From: Hungatella sp.
GTDB lineage: Bacteria; Bacillota; Clostridia; Lachnospirales; Lachnospiraceae
DNA length: 56,036 nt
Direction of reading: 5' to 3'
Assembly: GCA_022792815.1 (NCBI GenBank)
Contig: JAAWBS010000039.1
Span: forward strand, 1 to 56,036
Shown here in pieces: positions 8,192-16,439 of this stretch; position 1 is the first letter of the stretch; the number at the start of each line of letters is the position of its first letter. Below the pieces are notes generated by a model. The model saw only the letters and a program-made list of their open reading frames with translations. It was not told the DNA's origin and made no database searches. Position numbers and translations under genes: made by a program.

Positions 8192-8905
8192 ATGGACTGG
8201 TATCCACTGTGGAATTCGCTGCGGATCGCCCTGATCTCCGGCGTGATCGTGTTTTTTACAGGAATTGCGGCGGCCTATTATATCTCCAGGCTGAACCGGG
8301 TGGTGAAGGGAATCCTGGACGTGATCCTGACCCTTCCCCTGGTTCTGCCGCCTACAGTGGTGGGATATTTTTTGCTGCTGTTCTTGGGGAATAGGCGCCC
8401 TCTGGGCATGTGGTTTTTCGAGCATCTGGGCGTAAGGCTGGTGATGACCTGGTATTCGGGGGTTTTTGCGGCGGCGGCGGTGGCATTTCCCCTGATGTAT
8501 CGGACGGCCAGAGGGGCGTTTGAGAGTTTTGACGAGACTTTGGCTTTCGCCGGTCAGACTCTGGGACTGAGTGGCACCTATATTTTCTGGCGAATCCGGA
8601 TGCCGGCCTGCCGGCAGGGGATTCTGGCAGGGGCGGTTCTGGCCTTTGCGAGAGCCCTGGGGGAATACGGCGCCACCAGCATGCTAGCAGGGTATACGCC
8701 GGGGCGAACTGCCACCATCTCCACGACGGTCTATCAGCTGTGGAGGACGGATCAGGGCGATCTGGCGTTTCGATGGGTCATGGTCAACATGGCGATCTCG
8801 GCGGCAGTGCTTCTGGCTGTAAATCTGCTGGAACAAAAGAGCAGAGATAAGAGGAGAGAGCGAACCGGGTCAGGGGAGCTTTCTCTGCCGGGAGGCGAGG
8901 GATGA
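8192..8905 (+). CDS. modB: molybdate ABC transporter permease
   Basis: This 237-aa protein has about five to six hydrophobic segments and the ABC-permease EAA-type loop around 'AFAGQTLGLSGTYIFWRIRMP' (quoted in part), followed by 'LAFARALGEYGATSML', which is characteristic of ModB/CysT permeases. Two in-frame ATGs exist, at 8186 and 8192; the AGGAGA site at about 8178-8183 is better spaced for 8192. It sits between modA and modC in the usual order and forms the membrane channel. Confidence 0.9.
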   Translation: MDWYPLWNSLRIALISGVIVFFTGIAAAYYISRLNRVVKGILDVILTLPLVLPPTVVGYFLLLFLGNRRPLGMWFFEHLGVRLVMTWYSGVFAAAAVAFPLMYRTARGAFESFDETLAFAGQTLGLSGTYIFWRIRMPACRQGILAGAVLAFARALGEYGATSMLAGYTPGRTATISTTVYQLWRTDQGDLAFRWVMVNMAISAAVLLAVNLLEQKSRDKRRERTGSGELSLPGGEG

Positions 8906-8924
8906 GGGAAGGAGGAGTCGGGCC

Positions 8925-10034
8925 ATGTCCTTATATGTAGATATCCGGAAAGATCTGGGAGGCTTTCGGCTCAGAGTGACATTTGAGGCCGGGCAGGAGG
9001 TCATGGGGATCCTGGGAGCCTCCGGATGCGGCAAGAGCATGACGCTTTGCTGCATCGCAGGGGTGGAAAAGCCGGACTGGGGCCGGATCGTGCTGGACAA
9101 AACCGTATGGTTTGACTCGGAGAGGGGAATTAACCTTCCGCCCCAGAAGCGTAAGGCGGGACTGCTGTTTCAGAACTATGCCCTGTTTCCCCATATGACG
9201 GTGGAGCAGAACCTGATGACCGGCCTGAGGGCAGCGGAGAGGGACCAGAGAAAGGCGAGGGCAGCGGCGGAGGAGATGATGGACCGGTTCTGTCTCACCG
9301 GACTTCGCCGTCACCGTCCGCCCCAGCTGTCGGGAGGGCAGCAGCAGAGAGCAGCGCTGGCCCGGATTCTGCTGGCAAGGCCCAAGGTTCTCATGCTGGA
9401 TGAACCCTTCTCCGCCTTAGACGGGTATCTGCGCTGGAAGCTGGAGATGGAGCTGATGGATATTTTGGGAGAGTTTGATGGTCCTACCCTGTTCGTGTCT
9501 CACAACAGGGATGAGATCTATCGGCTCTGTCACAGGGCCTGTGTCATGGACCATGGGACTTCCACACCGCCGTCTTCGGTGAAAGCTGTCTTTGAAAAGC
9601 CGCAGACTCTGTCTGCCTGCCTTATATCCGGCTGCAAGAATTATTCGGAGGCAGAGCGGGACGGGGGAGAGGGGCAAGGCACCCGGCTCTATGCCAGGGA
9701 CTGGGGTGTCAGCCTGGACTGCGGCGAGAGAGTGCCAAAGGATGCAGCCTATATCGGCGTCCGCAGCCATTATATCCGTCTGGTCCGGGACGGGGAGCGG
9801 AAAGAGCTGCTCAATTCCGTGGAGTGCCGGATCTGTCGGATCGTGGAAGATGTATTTCATATGATAGTGATGGTGCGTCCCCTGTCTGCGCCTTTTGACT
9901 CGGACAGGGGGCAGCTGCGGCTGGAGATGCCAAAGACCCTTTGGCAGGAATATGCGGGGCAGAGCCAGGCCAAAGAGGGCGATACGGTCTGGATCAGAAT
10001 TGCGCCAGAGGACATTTTGGTTTTAAAAATGTAA
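8925..10034 (+). CDS. modC: molybdate ABC transporter ATP-binding protein
   Basis: The ATPase of the ModABC importer, 369 aa. Walker A is GASGCGKS at 31-38, the signature motif is LSGGQQQR at 135-142 and Walker B is VLMLDEPFSALD near 155-166. The switch histidine is in 'LFVSHNRDE' near 190. The C-terminal third (about 235-369) fits a molybdate-binding TOBE-like domain and ends in 'VWIRIAPEDILVLKM'. It closes the molybdenum operon. No clear terminator follows in 10035-10191; a TATAAT at 10110-10115 lacks a convincing -35. Confidence 0.92.
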   Translation: MSLYVDIRKDLGGFRLRVTFEAGQEVMGILGASGCGKSMTLCCIAGVEKPDWGRIVLDKTVWFDSERGINLPPQKRKAGLLFQNYALFPHMTVEQNLMTGLRAAERDQRKARAAAEEMMDRFCLTGLRRHRPPQLSGGQQQRAALARILLARPKVLMLDEPFSALDGYLRWKLEMELMDILGEFDGPTLFVSHNRDEIYRLCHRACVMDHGTSTPPSSVKAVFEKPQTLSACLISGCKNYSEAERDGGEGQGTRLYARDWGVSLDCGERVPKDAAYIGVRSHYIRLVRDGERKELLNSVECRICRIVEDVFHMIVMVRPLSAPFDSDRGQLRLEMPKTLWQEYAGQSQAKEGDTVWIRIAPEDILVLKM

Positions 10035-10191
10035 GAATTTGGAAGATTGCCGAATCGTTTTGTAAGAAATATTCAGGTTTCTTTAATAGCCATTTCCCGT
10101 CACATGGGATATAATGAGTCTGCGCTTCCAAAAAGAGCAGACAGATCAGGAGGCGAAGATCATAATCGGAAATAAGAGGAGGAACAAGGAT

Positions 10192-10926
10192 ATGAGAAAA
10201 ACATTTGCGGCATTGACAGCAGGAGTCGTTGGGGCTATGATGATAATGAGCGGCTGTTCCGGTCAGAAAGCGGATACAACCACCACAGCGGCAGAGAGCC
10301 AGGTGACTACCGAGGCGAAAAGTGAGGAATCCACCGAGAACAAGGAAGAGACTTCCAAGACCCAGGAGTCCGAGAGCGAGTCTGTGGCAGAGACTGCACA
10401 GGAAGAAGCCGGCATAGCGGACATGAAGGCTCCTGTGAGAATCTGGGGCGATGTGACCGAGGTGACAGACAGAGCCATCTACGTGGATAATCAGTCGGAG
10501 AATTCTTCTTCCGGAGAGATCATACTGACCATCGATCCGGAGACCACCCGGATTCTGGACGGAGCGACCGGCTTTCCGGTAGACCTGGAGGATATCGAGA
10601 AAGGTCCCTTTGAGGCGTATTTAGGGCCTGCCATGACTATGTCTCTTCCGCCTCAGTCCATGCCCTATGTGGTGATTGTCAATATTCCGGAGGACGTAAA
10701 GGCGCCCCGGTATGTGGTGGCTGCAGGCAGTGTGGAGGAGAAAGAGGGCAAAAAAGTACTTGAGGGCAACGACGGAACCGAGTACACACTGACGGAGGAT
10801 GTGACCGTCGAGCCCTATCTCACCAAGCAGATCGTTCGGCTTGAGGACATCAAAGAAGGATCCGAGTGTCTGGTCTGGCTGGACGAGGAGGACATGGGAA
10901 TTCGCCTTGTGCTTTTCAACGAATAG
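10192..10926 (+). CDS. secreted lipoprotein of unknown function
   Basis: A lipoprotein signal peptide ends at C22 in 'MMIMSGCSG'. It is followed by a linker rich in Thr, Glu and Ser (about 27-75) and a globular, probably beta-rich domain of about 165 residues ('VRIWGDVTEVTDRAIYVDNQ' starts it). I do not recognise the family. The start at 10192 has GAGGAGG at proper distance; the frame open from 10114 has no such site. The gene stands alone between modC and cysE. Surface anchoring is clear, the job is not. Confidence 0.75.
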   Translation: MRKTFAALTAGVVGAMMIMSGCSGQKADTTTTAAESQVTTEAKSEESTENKEETSKTQESESESVAETAQEEAGIADMKAPVRIWGDVTEVTDRAIYVDNQSENSSSGEIILTIDPETTRILDGATGFPVDLEDIEKGPFEAYLGPAMTMSLPPQSMPYVVIVNIPEDVKAPRYVVAAGSVEEKEGKKVLEGNDGTEYTLTEDVTVEPYLTKQIVRLEDIKEGSECLVWLDEEDMGIRLVLFNE

Positions 10927-10974
10927 GGGTCAAAACACGTTTTAACTCCCACATCATAGTATAGAAGAAAGAGA

Positions 10975-10998
10975 GTCAGGGCCGTAAAAGGCCCTGAC
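10975..10998 (+). promoter_or_regulatory. perfect 9-bp hairpin directly before the cysE ribosome-binding site
   Basis: GTCAGGGCC and GGCCCTGAC pair perfectly around a GTAAAA loop, and AGGAGAGAGAG of the ribosome-binding site begins at the foot of the helix. No T-run follows, so it is not an ordinary terminator. It may stabilise the mRNA or affect cysE translation. Confidence 0.5.
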
Positions 10999-11009
10999 AG
11001 GAGAGAGAG

Positions 11010-11894
11010 ATGGAAAAACCATTGGAGCTGGAAGTGCAGGAGCTGGTAACGGATATTCTGGAAGACTACAAGGGAGATCGGGCCATCGACCGGATGGAGG
11101 ATTTTTTAAATCAGCCGGATAAAGATGTGATCATTGATATTGTGCACAAGATGCAGAGGATCCTGTTTCCGGGTTACTACCGGGACAGAACCTACCGGGT
11201 ATACAATGCTGCCAGTCAGCTGTCTCTGCAGATTGAGGACGTGATGTACTACTTAAACAGGGAGATCGCCAAGGTCTTGAAGTACAGTCCCGCCCACGAC
11301 AGTGACGGCGAGGAGGAGCGGCGAAAAGAGGCTCAGAAGATCACCGTTGCGTTTTTGAAGAAGATACCGTCTATCCGGGAATTCCTGGAGACCGATCTGG
11401 AGGCGGCTTTTGACGGCGATCCGGCGGCGGCAAGCAAAGATGAGATCATCCTGTCTTATCCGGGGATGCTGGCCATCACCGTTTACCGCATGGCCCATGA
11501 GCTCTTTCTGCTGTCAGTGCCTTTGATTCCCAGAACCATGACAGAGTACGCCCACAGTGTGACAGGGATTGATATCCACCCGGGAGCCTCCATCGGCAGA
11601 TATTTCTTTATCGATCACGGGACGGGGATCGTGGTGGGCGAGACCACAGTCATCGGGGAACATGTAAAGGTGTATCAGGGAGTGACCTTGGGAGCGCTCT
11701 CCACCAGCGGCGGACAGAAGCTGAAGGATAAGAAGCGGCATCCCACTATCGAGGATTGTGTGACCATCTATTCCAACGCCTCGATTCTGGGGGGTGAGAC
11801 CGTCATAGGACGGGACTCGGTCATCGGCGGCAATACCTTTATCACCCGGTCCGTGGAGGCCGGAAGCAGAGTCAGCATCAAGAGTCAGGAATAA
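11010..11894 (+). CDS. cysE: serine O-acetyltransferase
   Basis: The enzyme makes O-acetylserine from serine and acetyl-CoA, the entry step to cysteine. The N-terminal helical part (about 1-165) is of the EpsC/SAT type. The C-terminal left-handed beta-helix has hexapeptide repeats: 'SVTGIDIHPGASIGRYFFID', then 'HGTGIVVGETTVIG', 'VYQGVTLGAL' and 'RHPTIEDCVTIYSNASILGG'. The histidine-aspartate catalytic pair lies in the H-P-G and D-H-G segments. Length is 294 aa. A strong AGGAGAGAGAG site precedes the ATG. Sulfur supply is a plausible link to neighbouring molybdenum/Fe-S genes, but it is separately spaced. Confidence 0.92.
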   Translation: MEKPLELEVQELVTDILEDYKGDRAIDRMEDFLNQPDKDVIIDIVHKMQRILFPGYYRDRTYRVYNAASQLSLQIEDVMYYLNREIAKVLKYSPAHDSDGEEERRKEAQKITVAFLKKIPSIREFLETDLEAAFDGDPAAASKDEIILSYPGMLAITVYRMAHELFLLSVPLIPRTMTEYAHSVTGIDIHPGASIGRYFFIDHGTGIVVGETTVIGEHVKVYQGVTLGALSTSGGQKLKDKKRHPTIEDCVTIYSNASILGGETVIGRDSVIGGNTFITRSVEAGSRVSIKSQE

Positions 11895-11930
11895 TCTGGC
11901 TTTCTATTAAATTCATTCAGGAGGAAGCGC

Positions 11931-12263
11931 ATGTTAAATGAACGATGGGTATTTCATGAGAATGTAACACCACAGCCTGCAGGCGAGGGTGTGGAGAGAA
12001 GGGTACTGGCCTACAGCAAGGACCTGATGTGTGTGGAGAACAGATTTGCCCGGGGAGCCCGGGGAGCGCTGCATCATCACCCCCATACCCAGATTACCTA
12101 TGTGGTCAGCGGCGCTTTTGAGTTCGAGATCGAGGGGGAAAAAAAGATCGTTAGGGCAGGGGATACGATGCTAAAGAGAGACAGTGTGGAACATGGCTGT
12201 GTCTGTCTGGAGGAGGGAGTCCTTCTGGACATCTTTAATCCCATGCGGGAGGACTTCGTCTGA
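11931..12263 (+). CDS. small cupin-domain protein
   Basis: A single-domain cupin of 110 aa. Motif 1 is 'GARGALHHHPHTQITYVVSG' with three histidines able to bind a metal; motif 2 is 'AGDTMLKRDSVEHGC' with a further histidine. The fold is a small beta-barrel and the substrate cannot be inferred. GGAGG stands just before the ATG. A terminator follows at 12320. Confidence 0.85.
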   Translation: MLNERWVFHENVTPQPAGEGVERRVLAYSKDLMCVENRFARGARGALHHHPHTQITYVVSGAFEFEIEGEKKIVRAGDTMLKRDSVEHGCVCLEEGVLLDIFNPMREDFV

Positions 12264-12319
12264 ACGATTTTTGTCCGCGGAGATCAGGCGGCGGAAAACA
12301 GAATATGGAGACAGGAAGT

Positions 12320-12353
12320 ACCTCGGGTGACGATGACCCCGGGGTATTTTTGC
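12320..12353 (+). terminator. intrinsic terminator after the cupin gene
   Basis: ACCTCGGG pairs with CCCGGGGT (one G-T pair) and is followed by ATTTTT. It separates the cupin gene from the efflux operon. Confidence 0.75.
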
Positions 12354-12369
12354 TTACAGGAAAAAGTGC

Positions 12370-12410
12370 TTGCATGTTGTGGGTAAATGAGGTAGACTGT
12401 ACTAGTACAG
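12370..12410 (+). promoter_or_regulatory. promoter with overlapping 14-bp palindromic operator of the efflux operon
   Basis: A TTGCAT at 12370-12375 and TAGACT at 12393-12398, 17 bp apart, form a plausible promoter. CTGTACTAGTACAG at 12397-12410 is a perfect 14-bp palindrome that covers the start point. Such sites suit a dimeric repressor of the TetR or GntR type; no regulator is encoded nearby. Confidence 0.55.
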
Positions 12411-12498
12411 TTAATACACTAAAAATTTTGAAGACCAAGGGGAACCACTGTCGTTATAGTAAGTGAGAATCCATATATGTGCAGGAAAGGGGAGAAAG

Positions 12499-13911
12499 AT
12501 GGAAGAGAACAGAACATTGCCCGACAGCCAGGAGAGAGAAGAGATAGAAGAAGAGAAACGACTTTTGGAGGAGGAGAGGCAGTTCGAGGAGGAGCTTGCC
12601 CAGCTGATGAAGGCAGAACCGGCGGGGAAGAAGAAAAAGAAAAAGGCTAAAAAAGAGAAGGACGGAAAAAAGGAGCGAAAGCCCTGGAGCAGGAGGCGAA
12701 AGATCCTGACAGCGGCTGCTGTGGCCGTTGCGGCGGTCGGAGGTTTTATGACCTTGGGAGGGGAGAAGGAGCAGGTCGTTATGGTGAGCACGACTCCTGT
12801 GGGGAAGGGGACGATTCAGGAAGAGCTGACCATCAGCGGCCCGGTGTCCGGCACGGACAGTGTGGATGTGGTGTCAAACCTTCACGCGGAGGTGGCTGAC
12901 ATCAAGGTGAAAGAGGGAGACCATGTGGAGAAGGGGCAGCTCCTGGCCGTCATCGATGACAGTGACGTGAGAAAGGAGCTGGATATGGCCCAGAACTCCT
13001 ATGATCTGGCGGTATCTACCTACAACGAACAGCAGATCCTGGCGGAGAACGGCTATGCCAGGGCCCTTCAGGAGCAGGAGGCGGCCCAGAGGGAGTACGA
13101 CAGGACCAATGTGCTGTATCGGAGCGGAAGCGTTTCTCAGCTGGAGTGGGAGACAGCCGGAGATAAGCTTAAGGAGGCCCAGAGACAGGTGAGGACCTTT
13201 ACCATAAAGGACGGAAAGGCTGTGGCCAACGAATCCTATGCTCTCCAGGTGAAAAATGCGGAGTTTGAGCTGGAGAAGAAGAAGGAGCAGCTTTTGGATA
13301 CTCAGGTGGTAAGCCCCATATCCGGCACAGTGGTCCGGGTGAACATCAAGGTGGGCCGGTTTGCGGATAAGCTGGAGGACGACAAGCCTATGTTTATCAT
13401 CGAGAACCTGGATGTGCTGGAGATGAAGGTCAGTGTCAGCGAGTACTCCATCGGCAATATCCAGGTGGGACAGGAGGCGGTGATCAGCGCGGATATCTTA
13501 AACGGAGAGACGGTGGCAGGCCAGGTGACGGCCATCTCCCCCACAGGAGAGGAGAAGGGAGGAGGCTCCACGGAGCGGGTGATCCCCACCACCATTCAGA
13601 TCATGGAGAACAACAGCAGGCTCATCGCCGGGATTACGGCGCGGGCGCGGATCATCTTAGATGAAGCGGAGGATGCGTGGATTGTCCCCATCTCCTCGGT
13701 GCTTGAGACGGAGGAGGGAAATTTCGTGCTGGCAGTGGAGCAGGGGGTTATCCGGCGGATTCCCGTGGAAAAAGGCGTGGAGAGCGATATTCAGATCCAG
13801 GTGATCCCCGTGGAGGAAGGGAGTCTGACGGAGGAGATGATGATCGTGGCAGCTCCTCATGAAGGGCTGACAGAAGGCTTGAAGGTAGTGGAAAACGGAG
13901 CCGGAAGGTAG
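12499..13911 (+). CDS. MacA/HlyD-like efflux adaptor protein
   Basis: This is the membrane-fusion partner of the following ABC transporter. Residues about 1-70 are a charged, Lys/Glu-rich cytoplasmic segment, then one transmembrane helix ('ILTAAAVAVAAVGGFMTLGG'). The extracytoplasmic part has a lipoyl-like half motif ('VADIKVKEGDHVEKGQLLAVIDD', quoted around residue 130), a coiled-coil hairpin (about 155-250) and a beta-barrel domain ('VVSPISGTVVRV' onward). Length is 470 aa from the ATG at 12499, which has GGGGAGAAAG before it; the upstream in-frame ATG at 12463 lacks one. In Gram-positives such adaptors serve antimicrobial peptide or peptide export. Confidence 0.85.
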   Translation: MEENRTLPDSQEREEIEEEKRLLEEERQFEEELAQLMKAEPAGKKKKKKAKKEKDGKKERKPWSRRRKILTAAAVAVAAVGGFMTLGGEKEQVVMVSTTPVGKGTIQEELTISGPVSGTDSVDVVSNLHAEVADIKVKEGDHVEKGQLLAVIDDSDVRKELDMAQNSYDLAVSTYNEQQILAENGYARALQEQEAAQREYDRTNVLYRSGSVSQLEWETAGDKLKEAQRQVRTFTIKDGKAVANESYALQVKNAEFELEKKKEQLLDTQVVSPISGTVVRVNIKVGRFADKLEDDKPMFIIENLDVLEMKVSVSEYSIGNIQVGQEAVISADILNGETVAGQVTAISPTGEEKGGGSTERVIPTTIQIMENNSRLIAGITARARIILDEAEDAWIVPISSVLETEEGNFVLAVEQGVIRRIPVEKGVESDIQIQVIPVEEGSLTEEMMIVAAPHEGLTEGLKVVENGAGR

Positions 13912-13918
13912 GTGTGCT

Positions 13919-14626
13919 ATGGCGGAGGAATTGATTCGGCTGAAGGATCTGGTGAAGATCTATGACACGGGGGCTATTAAGGTTCTGGGACTTAAGAGGA
14001 TTAACCTGACCATCCACCGGGGAGAGTTTGTGGCGATTATGGGCAAATCCGGCTCGGGGAAGTCGACTCTGATGAACATCTTGGGATGTCTGGACCGGCC
14101 TTCCATGGGACATTACTATCTGGACGGCATCGATGTGGCTTCACTGAATCCCAATCAGCTTTCGGAGATCCGGAACAGGAAAATCGGGTTTGTGTTCCAG
14201 TCTTTTAATCTGATCTCCCGGACCTCGGCGTTAAAGAATGTGGAGCTTCCCATGACCTATGCCAAGGTGGGGAAGAAGGCGAGAAGAGAGAGGGCTATGA
14301 AGCTTTTGGACCGGGTGGGGCTTTTGAGCCGCGCGGAGCATATGCCCAATGAGCTGTCCGGCGGACAGCGGCAGAGGGTGGCCATCGCCAGGGCTCTGGC
14401 CAACGAGCCGCCTCTGATCCTGGCAGACGAACCTACAGGCAACCTGGACACAGCGGCCTCAGAGGAGATCATGGGACTGTTTTCGGAGCTCCATGACGAG
14501 GGAGCCACGGTGGTAGTGGTTACCCATGAGGAAAACATCGCGGAGTTTACGGACAGGATCATCCGGTTTCAGGATGGGCTGGTGATCAGCGATGTGAGAA
14601 AGGGGGAAGAGGGCAGTGTTGTTTGA
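13919..14626 (+). CDS. MacB-type ABC transporter ATP-binding protein
   Basis: A 235-aa ATPase of the LolD/MacB group. Walker A GKSGSGKST lies near 41-49, the Q-loop is 'GFVFQSFNLI', the signature is LSGGQRQR near 141-148, and Walker B with 'LADEPTGNLD' is near 160-170. The H-loop is in 'VVVVTHEE'. It sits between the adaptor and permease genes and overlaps the permease start by 11 bp, so the three make one export complex. Confidence 0.92.
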   Translation: MAEELIRLKDLVKIYDTGAIKVLGLKRINLTIHRGEFVAIMGKSGSGKSTLMNILGCLDRPSMGHYYLDGIDVASLNPNQLSEIRNRKIGFVFQSFNLISRTSALKNVELPMTYAKVGKKARRERAMKLLDRVGLLSRAEHMPNELSGGQRQRVAIARALANEPPLILADEPTGNLDTAASEEIMGLFSELHDEGATVVVVTHEENIAEFTDRIIRFQDGLVISDVRKGEEGSVV

Positions 14627-15827
14627 GAATATGAGTATGGCGTTTTCGGCCATAAAGGTGAATAAGATGCGGTCCTTTCTGACCATGCTGGGGATCATCA
14701 TCGGCATCGGGTCGGTGATCTCCATCGTCTCCATCGGTGATACCATGAGGAGCTTGTTCTCGGATCTCTATAAGGATGTAGGTGTGACCCAGGCATATAT
14801 GTGTGTGGGCTACTGGATCGACGACCGGAGGATGAGCGACTATTTCACCCTGGATGATATGGAGAGGGTGAAGGAGGTGTTCGGAGACTCCATCTCTTAC
14901 ATAGACAGCGCTGCCTCTACAGGGGCGGAGGCCGTCAACAAGAAGACAAAGGTGAACTTTGATTTTACGGGCATCGATTACAACTATATCGATGTGCAGC
15001 CGGTGGATATGGTCTACGGGCGGTATCTGAATGAGGGGGATATCCTGGGCAGGAAAAAGAACGTGGTTATGGATGTAGACAGCGCCATGCTGCTGTTCGG
15101 GATGGAGAATGCGGTCGGGCAGACTTTTCGGACGGACCTGTACGGAAATGTGGATGAGTTCACGGTGGTGGGCGTGTATAAGAAGGAGATGAACGCCTTC
15201 CAGGCGCTGATGATGGGAGGGCGGTCGGACCGGGGCTCGGCGTTTCTTCCCTACACGCTCCTGACCTGGCCCAATGATTATTTTTATTATCTGCGTCTAT
15301 TTGCCAGCGAGGATGTGGATCTGAAGGATTTTTTTGATCAGCTGAAAGCCTATGTGGCCAACTTAAAGGGCAGGAACCCTGAGGATATGTATATGGAGAC
15401 AGCCATGGAACAGATGAACTCCGTGGATACGGTTATGGGAGGGTTGTCGGCGGCAGTGGGCGGCATTGCGGCGATTTCCCTGTTGGTCGGAGGTATCGGA
15501 ATTATGAATATTATGCTGGTGTCGGTGACCGAGAGGACCAGGGAGATCGGGATCAGGAAGTCTCTGGGAGCTAAGACCAGGGATATTCTGATACAGTTTC
15601 TGACGGAGTCGGCTATTCTTTCGGCCTGCGGAGGAGTGATCGGGATTCTGATCGGAGTGGGGCTGGTGTCAGGCATCGGGATGGTATTTGGCATCGGAGC
15701 GGTGATCCGGCCGTCGGTGGTGATTCTGGCAGTGTCGTTTTCGGCGGCGGTCGGGGTGTTTTTCGGACTTTACCCGGCGTCCAAAGCTGCCAAGGCAGAC
15801 CCCATCGATGCTTTGAGGTATGAGTAG
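14616..15827 (+). CDS. MacB/FtsX-type ABC transporter permease
   Basis: The 403-aa permease has one N-terminal membrane helix ('SFLTMLGIIIGIGSVISIVS'), a large extracellular MacB-core domain (about 45-265) and three C-terminal helices with the FtsX-type cytoplasmic loop 'TERTREIGIRKSLGAKTRDI'. The start is a GTG at 14616 inside the ATPase gene, with AGGGGGAAGAG upstream. Substrate is not evident; the group includes antimicrobial peptide and macrolide exporters. Confidence 0.9.
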   Translation: MLFENMSMAFSAIKVNKMRSFLTMLGIIIGIGSVISIVSIGDTMRSLFSDLYKDVGVTQAYMCVGYWIDDRRMSDYFTLDDMERVKEVFGDSISYIDSAASTGAEAVNKKTKVNFDFTGIDYNYIDVQPVDMVYGRYLNEGDILGRKKNVVMDVDSAMLLFGMENAVGQTFRTDLYGNVDEFTVVGVYKKEMNAFQALMMGGRSDRGSAFLPYTLLTWPNDYFYYLRLFASEDVDLKDFFDQLKAYVANLKGRNPEDMYMETAMEQMNSVDTVMGGLSAAVGGIAAISLLVGGIGIMNIMLVSVTERTREIGIRKSLGAKTRDILIQFLTESAILSACGGVIGILIGVGLVSGIGMVFGIGAVIRPSVVILAVSFSAAVGVFFGLYPASKAAKADPIDALRYE

Positions 15828-15854
15828 GAGACGGGCTGCTCCGGCACCCCTATA

Positions 15855-15919
15855 AAAAATAAAAACACAAGTGGCCTTATGTGAGCAAGCTTGCAGCGTC
15901 CATTTGTGTTTTTATTTTT
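15855..15919. terminator. long bidirectional terminator
   Basis: Two 20-nt arms (15855-15874 and 15900-15919) pair over their whole length with a single G-T pair. The arms are A-rich and T-rich at their outer ends, so the hairpin can terminate from either side. The loop holds a small inner palindrome, GCAAGCTTGC. Confidence 0.85.
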
Positions 15920-15945
15920 CGGTTTTTATTTTTCCGCACAGCTCA

Positions 15946-15974
15946 TTGCCACCGCGGGAAATCTGTGCTATACT
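15946..15974 (+). promoter_or_regulatory. promoter of the cdaA gene train
   Basis: TTGCCA at 15946-15951 and TATACT at 15969-15974 with a 17-bp spacer. The gene at 16020 follows about 40 bp downstream, and the next genes run on with short gaps to 26035. Confidence 0.75.
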
Positions 15975-16019
15975 AAATTGATATGTTTTGTTTATGGATC
16001 GACTTAGGCGGTGATTGGG

Positions 16020-16439
16020 ATGTTGAATGAGGAAAAGATTAAGCTGATGACAGGGATTGGGATGTTTGAGAAGCGGGAAGGGAAAAGGGTCTTTCTGTCT
16101 AATCGGTTTTTTCGGAGTGATTATATCGGAAGATATCTGCTGAGGGGATTTCTAGGGTTTACCTTTTGCTGGCTGATGGGGACGGCTCTGGTGGTGTTAT
16201 ACCGGGCGGAGAGCTTTTTGTCAGCGTTTGATTTTCGGATTCTGCAGGATTTCCTGGGTATGTATGTGACCGGATATGCAGGCGGGCTGGCGCTGTATCT
16301 TCTGATTACCTGTGTGGTGTACTGGAGGCGGTATGAGTACGCTGCCAGAGGCATGAAGGTCTATGTGGCAAAGCTGAAGCGGCTGGAGAAGCGCTATGAG
16401 CTGCAGGGCAAAATGGGACATGGAGGTAAGAAGTTATGA
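16020..16439 (+). CDS. small membrane protein upstream of cdaA
   Basis: A 139-aa protein of unknown family with two hydrophobic segments, about residues 45-63 ('GFLGFTFCWLMGTALVVLY') and 80-100 ('GYAGGLALYLLITCVVYW'), and a basic C-terminal tail likely to be helical. The ATG at 16020 has AGGCGGTG six bases upstream; a GTG at 16011 is the alternative. The stop overlaps the next start, and both are presumably co-translated with the c-di-AMP genes that follow. Confidence 0.7.
   Translation: MLNEEKIKLMTGIGMFEKREGKRVFLSNRFFRSDYIGRYLLRGFLGFTFCWLMGTALVVLYRAESFLSAFDFRILQDFLGMYVTGYAGGLALYLLITCVVYWRRYEYAARGMKVYVAKLKRLEKRYELQGKMGHGGKKL

Noticed and set aside
10110..10115. TATAAT before the lipoprotein gene as a promoter
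   Set aside because: No acceptable -35 at 16-18 bp and no TGn extension; kept only as a note.
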